DNA of 64,000 nt from Nocardioides malaquae (GCF_015070385.1 NZ_JADCSA010000002.1:1-64000); one strand, 5' to 3'; positions 18,311-26,915 are shown, numbered from the stretch's first letter. Translations and numbers: made by a program. Notes: a model not told the origin generated them from the sequence alone.

Positions 18311-19099
18311 TCAGGCGCAGGAGGCGACGGCCTCGGTGACGAAGTCGGCGACCTCGTCGTGGTTCTCCACGAGCGCCAACGAGTGGTCGTCCGTGTCGAC
18401 CGCGAGATCGTGTGTGGTTGCTCCCGCCTCCCGGGCTGCTGCCAGCAGTCCCTGCGCGGTGGCGGCGATCGTGTCGTCCTGCTCCTCGTGGGTCACCCAG
18501 ACCGCCCGAGGCAGGCGGATGGCGTCCTCCGCGGCCGAGACCGGGACGACCGGCGAGATGGAGACGACCGCGCAGACGTCGCCGACCCGGTCCACCGCTG
18601 CCCACGCCGACTGGTTGCCCATCGACGACGCGACGAGGACCACGTCCTGCGCCCCGTCGGTGCGGGCCAGTGCGACGGCGGCGGCGAGGTCGTCGGGCTC
18701 GGCGGCGAGGTCGTCGTCGCCCGGCGTGGACCCCTGACCGCGACGGTCGAAGAGCAGCACGCGTACGCCCGTGGCAGCGCTCAGCTCCTCGGCCCACCCG
18801 AGCCAGTCACAGAGGGTCTGCGAGGCGCCGTGGCGCAGCACCACGGCCGTCGCGGCCCCGGGGTCGCCGACACTGGCGCCCCCGACGGCGCGGGCGTCCG
18901 CACCGGTGAGGGTGACGCGCGTGGCCCCGTCCGGCACGTTGTGGCACTGCTCGCCCAGCGGTGCGTCGGCCGCGGTCTCCCGGTCACCGCGGAGCCGGTC
19001 GCTGACCCGCGGGCCGAGCCATGCCACCAGGAGGGCGACGACGACCAGGACCGCGAGCAGCTCACCCAGGAAGAGTCGTCGGGTGGTCCGGCGCCTCAC
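18311..19099 (-). CDS. Membrane-anchored alpha/beta hydrolase
   Basis: A roughly 262-aa protein with an N-terminal hydrophobic anchor (LFLGELLAVLVVVALLVAWL) followed by an extracytoplasmic alpha/beta hydrolase fold. The nucleophile elbow is VLVASSMGNQSAW, a variant of GxSxG (A-S-S-M-G). Other landmarks are VVLRHGASQTLCDWLGWAEE, VLLFDRRGQGSTPG, and a probable catalytic His in DTDDHSLALV. Substrate is unknown. I favour GTG 19099, which gives a GTGA overlap with the CoA-binding gene; GTG 19117 is also possible. Convergent with purE. Confidence 0.75.
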   Translation of the reverse strand: MRRRTTRRLFLGELLAVLVVVALLVAWLGPRVSDRLRGDRETAADAPLGEQCHNVPDGATRVTLTGADARAVGGASVGDPGAATAVVLRHGASQTLCDWLGWAEELSAATGVRVLLFDRRGQGSTPGDDDLAAEPDDLAAAVALARTDGAQDVVLVASSMGNQSAWAAVDRVGDVCAVVSISPVVPVSAAEDAIRLPRAVWVTHEEQDDTIAATAQGLLAAAREAGATTHDLAVDTDDHSLALVENHDEVADFVTEAVASCA

Positions 19100-19512
19100 C
19101 GTCCCGGCCGGCGCCACTCGATGGCCGGGCAGGTGTCCATCACCATGCGGACGCCGGCAGCCGTGGTCCGCTCGTGGGCCTCACGGTCGACGACCCCGAG
19201 CTGGAACCAGACCCCCTTGGCGCCGATCGCGACGGCCTCGTCGGCGACCGCGCCGGCCAGCTCGGAGCGCACGAAGACGTCGACGACGTCGACCTCTAAG
19301 GGGATGTCCGCCAACGTCGCGTAGCCCTGCTCGCCCAGCACGGTCTCGGCCTTGGGGTGGACCGGGACGATCCGCTTGCCGCGCGACTGGAGCAGCGAGG
19401 CGATCTCGTACGCGGTGCGGGCGCGGTTGCTGGAGAGGCCCACCACCGCCCACGTCTCGCAGTCGTCGAGCATGAAGTCGATGTCGTCGCGGTCCTGCCA
19501 CCGGGAATCCAT
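19096..19512 (-). CDS. CoA-binding domain protein (YccU-like)
   Basis: A 138-aa single-domain protein of the CoA_binding_2 family with a Rossmann-type fold: WAVVGLSSNRARTAYEIASLLQSRGKRIVPVHP and a second half with VDVVDVFVRSELAGAVADEAVAIGAKGVWFQLGVVDREA. The family binds CoA and is not known to be catalytic. ATG 19512 is preceded by TACGGT and six bases, a leaderless arrangement. The hydrolase gene follows with a 4-base overlap, so the two probably act or are regulated together. Confidence 0.85.
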   Translation of the reverse strand: MDSRWQDRDDIDFMLDDCETWAVVGLSSNRARTAYEIASLLQSRGKRIVPVHPKAETVLGEQGYATLADIPLEVDVVDVFVRSELAGAVADEAVAIGAKGVWFQLGVVDREAHERTTAAGVRMVMDTCPAIEWRRPGR

Positions 19513-19518
19513 GGATTC

Positions 19519-19524
19519 ACCGTA
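19519..19524 (-). promoter_or_regulatory. -10 element of the CoA-binding protein gene (leaderless)
   Basis: Read leftwards this is TACGGT, 6 bases before the ATG at 19512; it faces a divergent -10 at 19576. Confidence 0.45.
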
Positions 19525-19575
19525 CCCCGCGACAACGGTGTGCCAGCCGTGGTCAGCGACCCTCCTCGCTAGCGA

Positions 19576-19581
19576 TACCGT
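19576..19581 (+). promoter_or_regulatory. -10 element of the IMPase-like gene (leaderless)
   Basis: TACCGT is followed by 6 bases and the GTG at 19588. No Shine-Dalgarno is present. Confidence 0.45.
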
Positions 19582-19587
19582 CAGGGC

Positions 19588-20361
19588 GTGCAGGATGAAT
19601 CCCTCGACGACGCGACCCTGGCCGGCAGCCTGGTCAGGCGAGCCGGCGACCTTGCCAGCCGGATGCTCGCGTCCGGGGTGGAGAGTTCCCAGAAGTCGTC
19701 GCGCGGGGACCTGGTCACGGCGGCTGACCGGGCGGCGGAGCAGATGGTCGTCGACCTGCTCTCCCGCGCCCGACCCGCCGACGGAGTGGTGGGGGAGGAG
19801 GACGCCGCCCGACAGGGCACGAGTGGTCGCACCTGGTTCGTCGATCCCGTCGACGGAACGTACAACTTCGTGCACGGCCTGCCCTGGTGGTGTTCAGCCT
19901 TGGCGCTCCAGGAAGCCGACGAGGTGCTCCTCGGCGCGGTCCACCACACGGAGGGCGACGACACCTGGGTGGGTGGGCGGGACCTGCCCACCACGCGCAA
20001 CGGTGTCCAGTTGCCCCGGCTGGGAGACCGGGACCTGGAGGACTGTTCCGTGGCGACCTACCTGCACCTCGACTACTTCAGCGACGCGGATGTGCAGGAG
20101 CCGTTCGCCGCGGTGGCGTCCGGGGCGAAGGCCGTGCGTTCCGGAGGTTCCGGTTCGATGGACCTGGCCGCGGTGGCCGACGGCCGGCTGGACCTGTGGT
20201 GTCAGCGCGACGCCGAACGCTGGGACTGGATGCCCGGATTTGCCCTCGTCGAGGGCGTCGGGGGCACCACCGCCCACCTGACAGTGCGGGGCCACACTTG
20301 GTCCCTCGCCGGTCCCGCGACGGCCGTGGGTCGGGCGATCAGGTTGTTGCAGCAGGCTTGA
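19588..20361 (+). CDS. Inositol-monophosphatase family phosphatase
   Basis: Mg-dependent phosphatase of the IMPase/HisN/FBPase superfamily, 257 aa. Metal-binding motifs are visible in order: DLVTAADRAAEQ about residue 42, GEED about 70, WFVDPVDGTYNFVHGLPWW about 84-102, and WDWMPGFALVEG about 213. The last departs from the usual WDxAAG (Trp-Asp kept, Met-Pro replacing the small residues). The natural substrate (inositol phosphate, histidinol phosphate or another sugar phosphate) cannot be told from sequence. It is convergent with the LacI gene and lies 1.2 kb from an ECF/HAD operon, which may or may not be functionally linked. Confidence 0.85.
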   Translation: MQDESLDDATLAGSLVRRAGDLASRMLASGVESSQKSSRGDLVTAADRAAEQMVVDLLSRARPADGVVGEEDAARQGTSGRTWFVDPVDGTYNFVHGLPWWCSALALQEADEVLLGAVHHTEGDDTWVGGRDLPTTRNGVQLPRLGDRDLEDCSVATYLHLDYFSDADVQEPFAAVASGAKAVRSGGSGSMDLAAVADGRLDLWCQRDAERWDWMPGFALVEGVGGTTAHLTVRGHTWSLAGPATAVGRAIRLLQQA

Positions 20362-20365
20362 GTGG

Positions 20366-20380
20366 GCCCGCTCGGCGGGC
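20366..20380. terminator. Hairpin between convergent IMPase-like and lacI-type genes
   Basis: GCCCGC and GCGGGC form a 6-bp stem with loop TCG, placed in the 36-base gap between two convergent stops. It could serve both strands; no T run follows. Confidence 0.4.
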
Positions 20381-20397
20381 GGCTCTCGCGCGACCGC

Positions 20398-21411
20398 TCA
20401 GCGGGCTGGCGCGCTCCCGCGCACGACCAAGTGCGGTGGGAGCACCTCGTGGCGATCGTCGGTGCGACCGTCCAGCCGCTCGATCAGCAGGGCCACGGCT
20501 CGAGCGCCCATCGCGGCACGTGGCTGGTGGACGCTGGTGAGGCGCGGGCGTCCGCGCCGTGCCAGCATCGAGTCGTCGTAGCCGACCACCGCCAGATCTG
20601 CCGGCACGGCGAGACCGCGATCCCAGGCGTGGTCGAGCACGTCGGAGGCCTCGACGTCGTTGCGTGCGAACGCCGCGTCGTATCCCTGGGCGAGCAGGTC
20701 GTCCAGTTCGCCCAGCGAGCTGTCCGAGGGTGTACGCGCCAGCACCCGGACGTGTTCGGCGAGTCCGTGGCGGCGCATCGCGGCCTCATAACCACGGCGT
20801 CGTGCCAGGCCGGCGGGTCGGGTCGAGGATGAGACGTGCACGATCCGTGAGTGCCCGCCGGCCACCAGGTGGTCGACGGCCAGCGCCGCGCCGGCCTCGT
20901 CGTCGCTGATCACCGAGTCGATGCCGGTGACCGGTTCCAGGGAACGCCCGATCATCACCACCGGCGCGCGGAGGCTGGCTGCCTGCACCATGGCCGGCTC
21001 GGCCCACGAGGAGACCACCACGATGCCGTCGAGGCGGAGGTCGAGCATCGCGTTGATCCGTTCGGCCAGCTGCCCGCTGGCACGGTTGCCGTGACCCAGG
21101 AGCACGGAGAAGCCGGCCGTCTCCGCCGACTCCTCGACAGCCGCGACGACCTCGGTGTGGTACGGGTTGTCGAGGCTGGTCAGCACGACGCCCAGACGCA
21201 TCGTGCGACGTTCGCGCATCGCTCGAGCCAGGACGTGCGGGCGGTAACCGATCTCCTCGGCCGCGGCCAGGATCCGTCGTCGGGTCTCGGCCGAGACCCC
21301 CGGGTCGTCCCGCAACGCCAACGAGACGGCCGACTTCGAGGTGCCGGCGTGACGGGCGACGTCGAGGATGGTCGGGCGACGGGACGCCGTGGGGTCGGAG
21401 AGGGCGGTCAC
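20398..21411 (-). CDS. LacI-family transcriptional regulator
   Basis: A 337-aa LacI/GalR repressor. The N-terminal helix-turn-helix reads PTILDVARHAGTSKSAVSLA, followed by the hinge helix and RPHVLARAMRERRTMRLGVV. The remaining part is a periplasmic-binding-protein-like sensor domain (DGIVVVSSWAE, VVMIGRSLEPV, GYDDSMLARRGRPRLTSVHQP). The effector is unknown but likely a sugar or related small molecule. It is divergent from the tandem-HAD/ECF operon, and a perfect palindrome in the shared intergenic region is a likely operator. This suggests local repression of the transporter operon and perhaps autoregulation. Confidence 0.92.
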   Translation of the reverse strand: MTALSDPTASRRPTILDVARHAGTSKSAVSLALRDDPGVSAETRRRILAAAEEIGYRPHVLARAMRERRTMRLGVVLTSLDNPYHTEVVAAVEESAETAGFSVLLGHGNRASGQLAERINAMLDLRLDGIVVVSSWAEPAMVQAASLRAPVVMIGRSLEPVTGIDSVISDDEAGAALAVDHLVAGGHSRIVHVSSSTRPAGLARRRGYEAAMRRHGLAEHVRVLARTPSDSSLGELDDLLAQGYDAAFARNDVEASDVLDHAWDRGLAVPADLAVVGYDDSMLARRGRPRLTSVHQPRAAMGARAVALLIERLDGRTDDRHEVLPPHLVVRGSAPAR

Positions 21412-21463
21412 GCGACTGTTCTACACCCGCAGGCCATGAATCAGGTCGGGATCGCCGCTCGGA

Positions 21464-21477
21464 CTGGAACGTTCCAG
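21464..21477. promoter_or_regulatory. Probable LacI-family operator
   Basis: CTGGAACGTTCCAG is a perfect 14-bp palindrome with central CG, the classic form of a LacI/GalR-family operator. It lies between the lacI-type gene (start 21411) and the divergent HAD/ECF operon (start 21553). Confidence 0.7.
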
Positions 21478-21539
21478 ATGATTGCCTGTCGTTCACTTGC
21501 CGGAAGCCCAAACCCACCCGGGGCCTTCACTTGCGTTCC

Positions 21540-21545
21540 TAGCGT
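21540..21545 (+). promoter_or_regulatory. -10 element of the tandem-HAD/ECF operon (leaderless)
   Basis: TAGCGT followed by 7 bases and the GTG at 21553; the palindrome at 21464 lies about 63 bases upstream. A 9-base direct repeat TTCACTTGC occurs at 21492 and 21526 just upstream. Confidence 0.45.
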
Positions 21546-21552
21546 GCAGCGC

Positions 21553-23226
21553 GTGACATCCCCCTCTTCTTCGCTGACGACTCGCCCCGAGGCCCTCCTC
21601 CTGGACTTCGGCGGCGTCGTCTTCCAGACCCGCAAGCGCCCCGAGGCGATGGCCGAGTTCGCCCAGCACGTTGCCCACCTCCTGGCGCGCGCCGGCCACC
21701 TCGTCCCCACCCATGAGCTCGAGGAGATGCTCCGGGGCGGCAAGACAGCGCTCAAGGACTGGAAGAACTCCTCCAGCCGCCGCCTGCACCCCCGCGAGCT
21801 GGACCACCGGGAGATCTGGCGAGACTTCTACGCCTCCCCGCTGCCTCCCTCGGCCCGTGAAGTGCTCGTGGGTGAGGCCGGTGAACTCCAGGAGTGGATC
21901 GGTCTGGCCGCCGCCGAGCACACCGTCCGCCCCGGGATTCCTGCCCTCCTCGACCTGGCTGACGAGCTCGGCATCCCCGTCGGCATCGTCTCCAACGCGC
22001 ACAGCGGTCGCGCCCATCGACGCCTGATGGAGCAGCACGGACTCGCCGAGCGGTTCGGTGTCCAGGTCTATTCCGACGAGGTCGGGATCCGGAAGCCCAA
22101 CCCCGCAATGATCGAGCTGGCCGCCAACGCCCTCGGCACGACCGCGCCTCGCACCTGGTACGTCGGTGACACCTTCGACCGGGACGTCGTCTGCGGCCGC
22201 CGTGCCGGCGTCGCCGCCATGGTGCTGACCCGGCACCACTCCACCGACCGGGTGCCCTTCCCCGTCACCGACGTGCCCGACGCCGTCCTCGACACCCCGG
22301 AGGGACTGGTCGACCTGCTGCGGGCCACCGAGCCCGGCACGTTCGCCGACCCCCAGCGCTCCGATCCCCAGCGCTCCGATCCCCAGCACCCCGACGCCAT
22401 CCGCGCGGAGCCCCCTGACCACCTGCCCGGCGCCATTCTCCTCGACCACGGCGGCGTGATCTCGTCCTCGACCAAGGACACGGTCGGTCGGACCGGCTTC
22501 GCCCACGACCTGGCGGCCGGGCTGAGGCGCGCCGGATGGCAACTCGCTGACCAGGACGCCGAGGACGTGGTCGCCGAGACCATCGCGGCCCACAAGAAGT
22601 GGAAGCAGGACCGCCGTGACGAGGCCGAGGCCGGCACCGTGCTCGAGATCGACCCCACCACCTTCTGGGTCGACCTCGCCGGACCGCACGTCGAGGAGCG
22701 TGTTGACGGCGACGCGCGGGGCGTACGCGCCTGGTTGCGCGCGGAGGCGTACGCCCTCTCCATCGCCTGGGCGCGGGTCAAGTCGATCTCGGTCCTGCGC
22801 CCCGGCGTGAAGGAGCTGTGCGAGGCCGCCGCCGCGGCCGGTGTACCGATCGGCATCGTCTCCAACACCGTGAGTGGACGGAGCGTGCGCGAGAAGCTCG
22901 CCGGTCACGGCATCGGCCACCTGGTCGCGGCCGGTGTCTACTCCGACGAGCTCGGGCGCCGCAAGCCCGACGCCGTCGTCGCCACCACCGCCTGCCGCGC
23001 GCTCGGCGTGGACCCTGCCCGCGCCGTCTTCGTCGGCGACAAGCCCGAGAACGACGTCGTCTCGGCCCGCGGTGGGGGAGTCGGTACGGCCGTCATCGTC
23101 CGTGGTGGTTCGACCGCGGACGCCCGGATCGACGCCCTGCTGGCCGATCCCGGTTCACCGGAACACCCCGACCTCGTCGTCGCCGAGATGGACGAACTCA
23201 TCGACGTCCTCAACCTCCGCCCCTGA
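21553..23226 (+). CDS. Tandem HAD-family phosphatase (two HAD domains)
   Basis: A 557-aa protein built from two HAD phosphatase domains in series. Domain 1 (about 10-260) has motif I LLLDFGGVVF, motif II GIVSNAHSG, motif III GIRKPNP and motif IV WYVGDTFDRDV. Domain 2 (about 290-555) has ILLDHGGVIS, GIVSNTVSG, GRRKPDA and VFVGDKPENDV. Both motif I copies read DxGG rather than DxD, as in the YihX subgroup that acts on sugar phosphates. Both catalytic Lys and motif IV Asp are kept, so both halves look active. The halves are joined by a linker with three 15-bp repeats. It is the first gene of the LacI-associated ECF transporter operon. GTG 21553 chosen over GTG 21544 for promoter spacing. Confidence 0.88.
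   Translation: MTSPSSSLTTRPEALLLDFGGVVFQTRKRPEAMAEFAQHVAHLLARAGHLVPTHELEEMLRGGKTALKDWKNSSSRRLHPRELDHREIWRDFYASPLPPSAREVLVGEAGELQEWIGLAAAEHTVRPGIPALLDLADELGIPVGIVSNAHSGRAHRRLMEQHGLAERFGVQVYSDEVGIRKPNPAMIELAANALGTTAPRTWYVGDTFDRDVVCGRRAGVAAMVLTRHHSTDRVPFPVTDVPDAVLDTPEGLVDLLRATEPGTFADPQRSDPQRSDPQHPDAIRAEPPDHLPGAILLDHGGVISSSTKDTVGRTGFAHDLAAGLRRAGWQLADQDAEDVVAETIAAHKKWKQDRRDEAEAGTVLEIDPTTFWVDLAGPHVEERVDGDARGVRAWLRAEAYALSIAWARVKSISVLRPGVKELCEAAAAAGVPIGIVSNTVSGRSVREKLAGHGIGHLVAAGVYSDELGRRKPDAVVATTACRALGVDPARAVFVGDKPENDVVSARGGGVGTAVIVRGGSTADARIDALLADPGSPEHPDLVVAEMDELIDVLNLRP
22348..22392 (+). repeat. Three 15-bp tandem repeats in the inter-domain linker
   Basis: Units at 22348-22362, 22363-22377 and 22378-22392 encode DPQRS, DPQRS and DPQHP. 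They lie in frame between the two HAD domains, so copy-number slippage would only change linker length. Confidence 0.85.
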
Positions 23227-23254
23227 ACCACCAACCCGAAAGGCACCCCCCACC

Positions 23255-24175
23255 ATGTCCGTGGACACCTCCAACGACTTCCGGAGCCGCCTCACCGGCG
23301 GTGACCAGCTCTCCGGGTCGCAGAAGCTGATGATCCTCGTCCTCTCCATGACGCTCTACGGCGTCGGGGACCTGGTCTGCCAGATCATCCCTGAGTTCCA
23401 AGCCGGGCCGTTCGAGCTCGGCGTCTCCTACTTCGCGTTCATTGCGGTCGTCCTGGCCGCGCTGCTCAACCCCTTCTGGGTCGCTCTCGGAGCGCCACTG
23501 GGTGAGCTGGTCTTCTCCGACATGCTCCTGGGCGATTTCGGTGGCTTCGGTGAACTCGAGGGCTTCCTCCAGACGGCCCTGGCGATCTTCGTGGCCGGCA
23601 CCCTCGTGCGCAACCCCAAGAACCTCAAGCAGCTCGCCCTCGCGCCGGTCGTGATGGTGCTGGTCGACAAGGTGCTGGGCGGCGTCGTCGACATCCTCAA
23701 GGTCGTCGTCGGTGTCGACCCCGAGACCCTGGAGGAGGCCGACGGCCTCTACTCGACGCTGATCTTCGTCGAGGGCGCCGACATCGTCATCACGGTGATC
23801 CTGTCGGGCATCCTCTTCGGTGCTGTCCCGGCCATGTGGCTGGCGCCCCGCCTCCACGGCAAGCTCGAGCCGATCATGGGCCTGCGCCCGCGCGACCCGC
23901 AGAACCCGCCGAAGATGGAGGGCCCCGGTGGGGTGAGCATCTGGATCGTCGGTGCGCTCGTCTTCGTCGTCGCTGGCGCCATCACGATGTTCGCCCAGTG
24001 GGAGGAGTTCGTCGGCCGTGAGGGCATCGGCACCTTTGGTGCCTTCGAGCCCGACTACATCGACCAGTTCGGTGACTTCTACCTGTGGATCGCGATCCTC
24101 GTGGCGGCTGCCGTCGGCTTCGGTGCCTTCATCGTCATCAAGGCACTCGCCGGTCGCACCAGAGTGCGGGACTGA
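23255..24175 (+). CDS. Membrane protein, probable substrate-specific (S) component of ECF transporter
   Basis: A 306-aa membrane protein with about seven or eight hydrophobic segments (first about residues 28-48, last about 275-300). It is encoded between a tandem-HAD enzyme and an ECF A-A' ATPase plus T component, so by position it should be the substrate-capturing S subunit. It is larger than typical S components (about 180-220 aa, six helices), and I do not recognise a known S family (BioY, ThiT, RibU and so on). Possible ligand-contact residues are not apparent. The ATG has AAAGG about ten bases upstream. Substrate unknown; a LacI regulator suggests a sugar-like compound. Confidence 0.65.
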   Translation: MSVDTSNDFRSRLTGGDQLSGSQKLMILVLSMTLYGVGDLVCQIIPEFQAGPFELGVSYFAFIAVVLAALLNPFWVALGAPLGELVFSDMLLGDFGGFGELEGFLQTALAIFVAGTLVRNPKNLKQLALAPVVMVLVDKVLGGVVDILKVVVGVDPETLEEADGLYSTLIFVEGADIVITVILSGILFGAVPAMWLAPRLHGKLEPIMGLRPRDPQNPPKMEGPGGVSIWIVGALVFVVAGAITMFAQWEEFVGREGIGTFGAFEPDYIDQFGDFYLWIAILVAAAVGFGAFIVIKALAGRTRVRD

Positions 24176-24177
24176 CC

Positions 24178-25956
24178 GTGAGCGCGCCGAGCACGGCCCC
24201 CGTGAGGCCGTCCACGGAGCCGGGTTCCACCGATCTGGGTGTCACGGATCTGCCCGCCGTCGAGATCCGCAACCTCCGCTTCCGCTACCCGGGAGCCGAA
24301 GTCGATGCGTTGCGCGGAGTGGACCTGACGATCACCCAGGGCGACTTCGTGGCCGTGGTCGGCGGCAACGGTTCGGGCAAGACCACCTTGTGCAAGACCT
24401 TCAACGGTCTGATTCCGCACTTCTGGAACGGTGACATCTCTGGCACGGTCCGCATCGTCGGGGAGCCCACCGCCCACCGCACGGTGGGCGAGATCGCCAA
24501 CCAGGTCGGCTACGTCTTCCAGGACTTCGGCAACCAGTTGGTCCGCCCGCGGGTGCGTGACGACGTCGCGTTCGCCCCGATCAACTTCGGTCTGGCCGAC
24601 TGGGAGCGACGCGCCGACGAGGCGCTCGACGTCCTGGGGATCACCCATCTGGCCCAGCACTACACCTGGCAGCTGTCCGGAGGCCAGCAGCACCTGACGG
24701 CGCTGGCGGGGGCGTTGGCCCTGGCTCCGGGGATCCTGGTGGTGGACGAGCCGGCCGCCGAGGTGGATCCCCGCCGGGCCACCGCGATCTACGAGCACCT
24801 GCGCCAGCTCAACACCGAGCACGGCATCACCGTCGTCGTGATCGAGCACCATGCCGAACTGGTCGCCCGGTACGCCAAATCCGTCGTCCTGATGGCTGAC
24901 GGGCTGGTCAGATGGCACCTGCCCGTGTCCGAGGCCCTGTCGCGCACCGAGGATCTCGAGGCGGCGGACATTCCGGCTCCCCAAGTCGTCGCAGCGGCGC
25001 GAGCGTTGGTGCCGGAGGTGGCCCGTGGGGAGCGGCAGGTGCCGCTCACGGTTGAGTCGGCGGCCGAGATGCTCCGTGATCATCCCGTGCGACCAGCGAC
25101 GACCTCGACGCCAGCGGTCCCGGAGGTGACGGGCGTTCGCCCGAGCATTGCCTCGCTCGACTCCGTCACCCATGGCTACATCAGCGTGTCGGGAGGACGG
25201 TCCAAGGTCATCGACGGCCTCTCCCTCGACCTCCGCGACGGTGAACGCGTGGCTCTGGTCGGCACCAACGGCGCGGGCAAGTCGACGCTGCTGTCGGTCA
25301 TGGCCGGACTCGCCGTGCCGCAGGCGGGCACCGTCGTGGTCGACGGCCACGACACTCGGTCCGTGACGGCCGCCGAGCTGGCCAACCGGGTCTGCTATCT
25401 GGTGCAGCGGCCCGATGAGATGTTCCTGCAGGACTCGATCCGAGGCGACATCGCCATGTTCCCGGCCGGCCGCTCCGTGCCCGACACCGACGAGATCGTC
25501 GACCAGGTGCTGGAGCGGATGAAGCTCACCGACCTGCAGGACCGTGACGGTCGCATGCTGTCGGGTGGCCAGCAGCGCCGAGCGACGCTGGCCGTCGCGC
25601 TGGCGATGCGACCGCGGCTCCTGCTCCTCGACGAGCCGACCTCCTCGCTCGACCTGCGCTCGCGCGACGACGTGATCGCGTTGCTCACCGCACTCTCCGA
25701 GCACATCCGGTGCACGGTGGTGGCCACCCACGACATGCACCTGGTGGCCGAGTGGGCCGACCGGGTGATCGTGCTCGACCGGGGCGCCGTCATCGCCGAC
25801 ACCGACCCAGCCACGCTGTTCGCCGACGCCGAGGTGTTGCAGCAGGCCCGGCTCGTTCCGCCCCAGGTGGCCCAGCTCGGGGAGGCGCTGGGCCTCTCGC
25901 CCGTGCCCCTGAGCGTGCCCGAACTCGTGGGCCGACTCATTCCTGAGGAGATCTGA
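24178..25956 (+). CDS. ECF transporter ATPase, fused A and A' domains
   Basis: A 592-aa protein with two complete ABC ATPase domains, the energising part of an energy-coupling-factor importer. Domain 1: Walker A GGNGSGKTT (62-70), Q-loop VFQDFGNQLV, signature LSGGQQH, Walker B ILVVDEPAAEVDP, and EHH switch. Domain 2: Walker A GTNGAGKST (about 362), LVQRPDEMFLQ, LSGGQQRR, LLLLDEPTSSLD, and ATHDMH switch. Both sites look competent. FQDFxNQL and QRPDEMF are the Q-loop forms seen in CbiO/EcfA proteins. GTG 24178 starts 2 bases after the membrane component stop; the end overlaps the T-component start (TGATG). Confidence 0.93.
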   Translation: MSAPSTAPVRPSTEPGSTDLGVTDLPAVEIRNLRFRYPGAEVDALRGVDLTITQGDFVAVVGGNGSGKTTLCKTFNGLIPHFWNGDISGTVRIVGEPTAHRTVGEIANQVGYVFQDFGNQLVRPRVRDDVAFAPINFGLADWERRADEALDVLGITHLAQHYTWQLSGGQQHLTALAGALALAPGILVVDEPAAEVDPRRATAIYEHLRQLNTEHGITVVVIEHHAELVARYAKSVVLMADGLVRWHLPVSEALSRTEDLEAADIPAPQVVAAARALVPEVARGERQVPLTVESAAEMLRDHPVRPATTSTPAVPEVTGVRPSIASLDSVTHGYISVSGGRSKVIDGLSLDLRDGERVALVGTNGAGKSTLLSVMAGLAVPQAGTVVVDGHDTRSVTAAELANRVCYLVQRPDEMFLQDSIRGDIAMFPAGRSVPDTDEIVDQVLERMKLTDLQDRDGRMLSGGQQRRATLAVALAMRPRLLLLDEPTSSLDLRSRDDVIALLTALSEHIRCTVVATHDMHLVAEWADRVIVLDRGAVIADTDPATLFADAEVLQQARLVPPQVAQLGEALGLSPVPLSVPELVGRLIPEEI

Positions 25957-26915
25957 TGACCGTCACCGCCCAGGCGTTCGACCCCCACGACACTGTCGAC
26001 CCAGGGGTCGGTACGTCCGGCACGAGCACCGATCCGTCCGGTTCTGGCACCGGCTCCGGTGTCAAACCCGAACGACACCGCAAGGGCCGCGACCGCGCCT
26101 CGGTGGAATGGGTGAAGGTCGAGTTGATGCGGGTGGCGTACGCAACCCGTGGCGGCTTCCTCGCCCGTCGCGACCCGCGTGCGGTGCTGGGCTGGTACGT
26201 CATCTTGGCGGTCGCCCCGTGGCTCACCTACTCGAAGCCGACGCTGATGATCCTGGCCGGCCTTGCCCTGGCCAGCGCCCTCGCTGCGCGAATCGGGCCC
26301 CTGCTGCTCGGCCTCTTCCTCTTCGGCTTGCTGGGGCAGATCCTCTATCTGGGGGTGATGATCGTCGTCTTCGGAGGCAACACCGCTGCGATCGAGGGAC
26401 TGGTCGAGGTCTCGCTCAAGCTCGGCATCATCTCCTTGGCGAGCATGGCGGCCTTCGTCTCCCTCGACCCGGAGAAGCTCTCCGACGGCCTGGCTGCCCT
26501 CCGTGCGCCGGCCGTCATCGGGTTCGGTGTCTCGTACGCCTACCGGATGATCCCGCTGCTCATCGACGAGTTCCAGACGATCATCGACGGTCACCGGCTG
26601 CGTGGGGCCCCGCCGGCGGGGCACGGTTTCCTGGGGTGGCGGACGGCCCGTCGGATCGGGATCGTCGCGGTGCAGTCGTTCTACCCGCTCTTCCTCAACA
26701 CGGCCAAGCGCACCCGCACCACCGTCGAGGCGCTGGAGACCAGGGGATTCACCCTCACCGGGGGCGCCAACCCGGCGGGCCGCGCCCTCCGCCTCTCCGC
26801 ACTGCGCTTCACGCACGCTGACGCCCTGCTGCTGGTCGCCACGATGGGCCTGGTGGTGGGCGCGTTCTGGGCCGGCGGAGTGCTCGAGACCGGCGGACAG
26901 CCCCCCGGAAGCTGA
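25956..26915 (+). CDS. ECF transporter transmembrane (T) component
   Basis: EcfT/CbiQ-type coupling protein, 319 aa, linking ATPases and S component. After a hydrophilic N-terminal stretch of about 55 residues rich in Gly, Ser and Thr come five or so membrane helices. The cytoplasmic coupling region includes FGVSYAYRMIPLLIDEFQTI and VEALETRGFTLTG, the latter corresponding to the conserved A-R-G-type coupling motif. ATG overlaps the upstream stop (TGATG). It is the last gene of the LacI-linked operon. The long low-complexity N-terminus is unusual for the family. Confidence 0.88.
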   Translation: MTVTAQAFDPHDTVDPGVGTSGTSTDPSGSGTGSGVKPERHRKGRDRASVEWVKVELMRVAYATRGGFLARRDPRAVLGWYVILAVAPWLTYSKPTLMILAGLALASALAARIGPLLLGLFLFGLLGQILYLGVMIVVFGGNTAAIEGLVEVSLKLGIISLASMAAFVSLDPEKLSDGLAALRAPAVIGFGVSYAYRMIPLLIDEFQTIIDGHRLRGAPPAGHGFLGWRTARRIGIVAVQSFYPLFLNTAKRTRTTVEALETRGFTLTGGANPAGRALRLSALRFTHADALLLVATMGLVVGAFWAGGVLETGGQPPGS

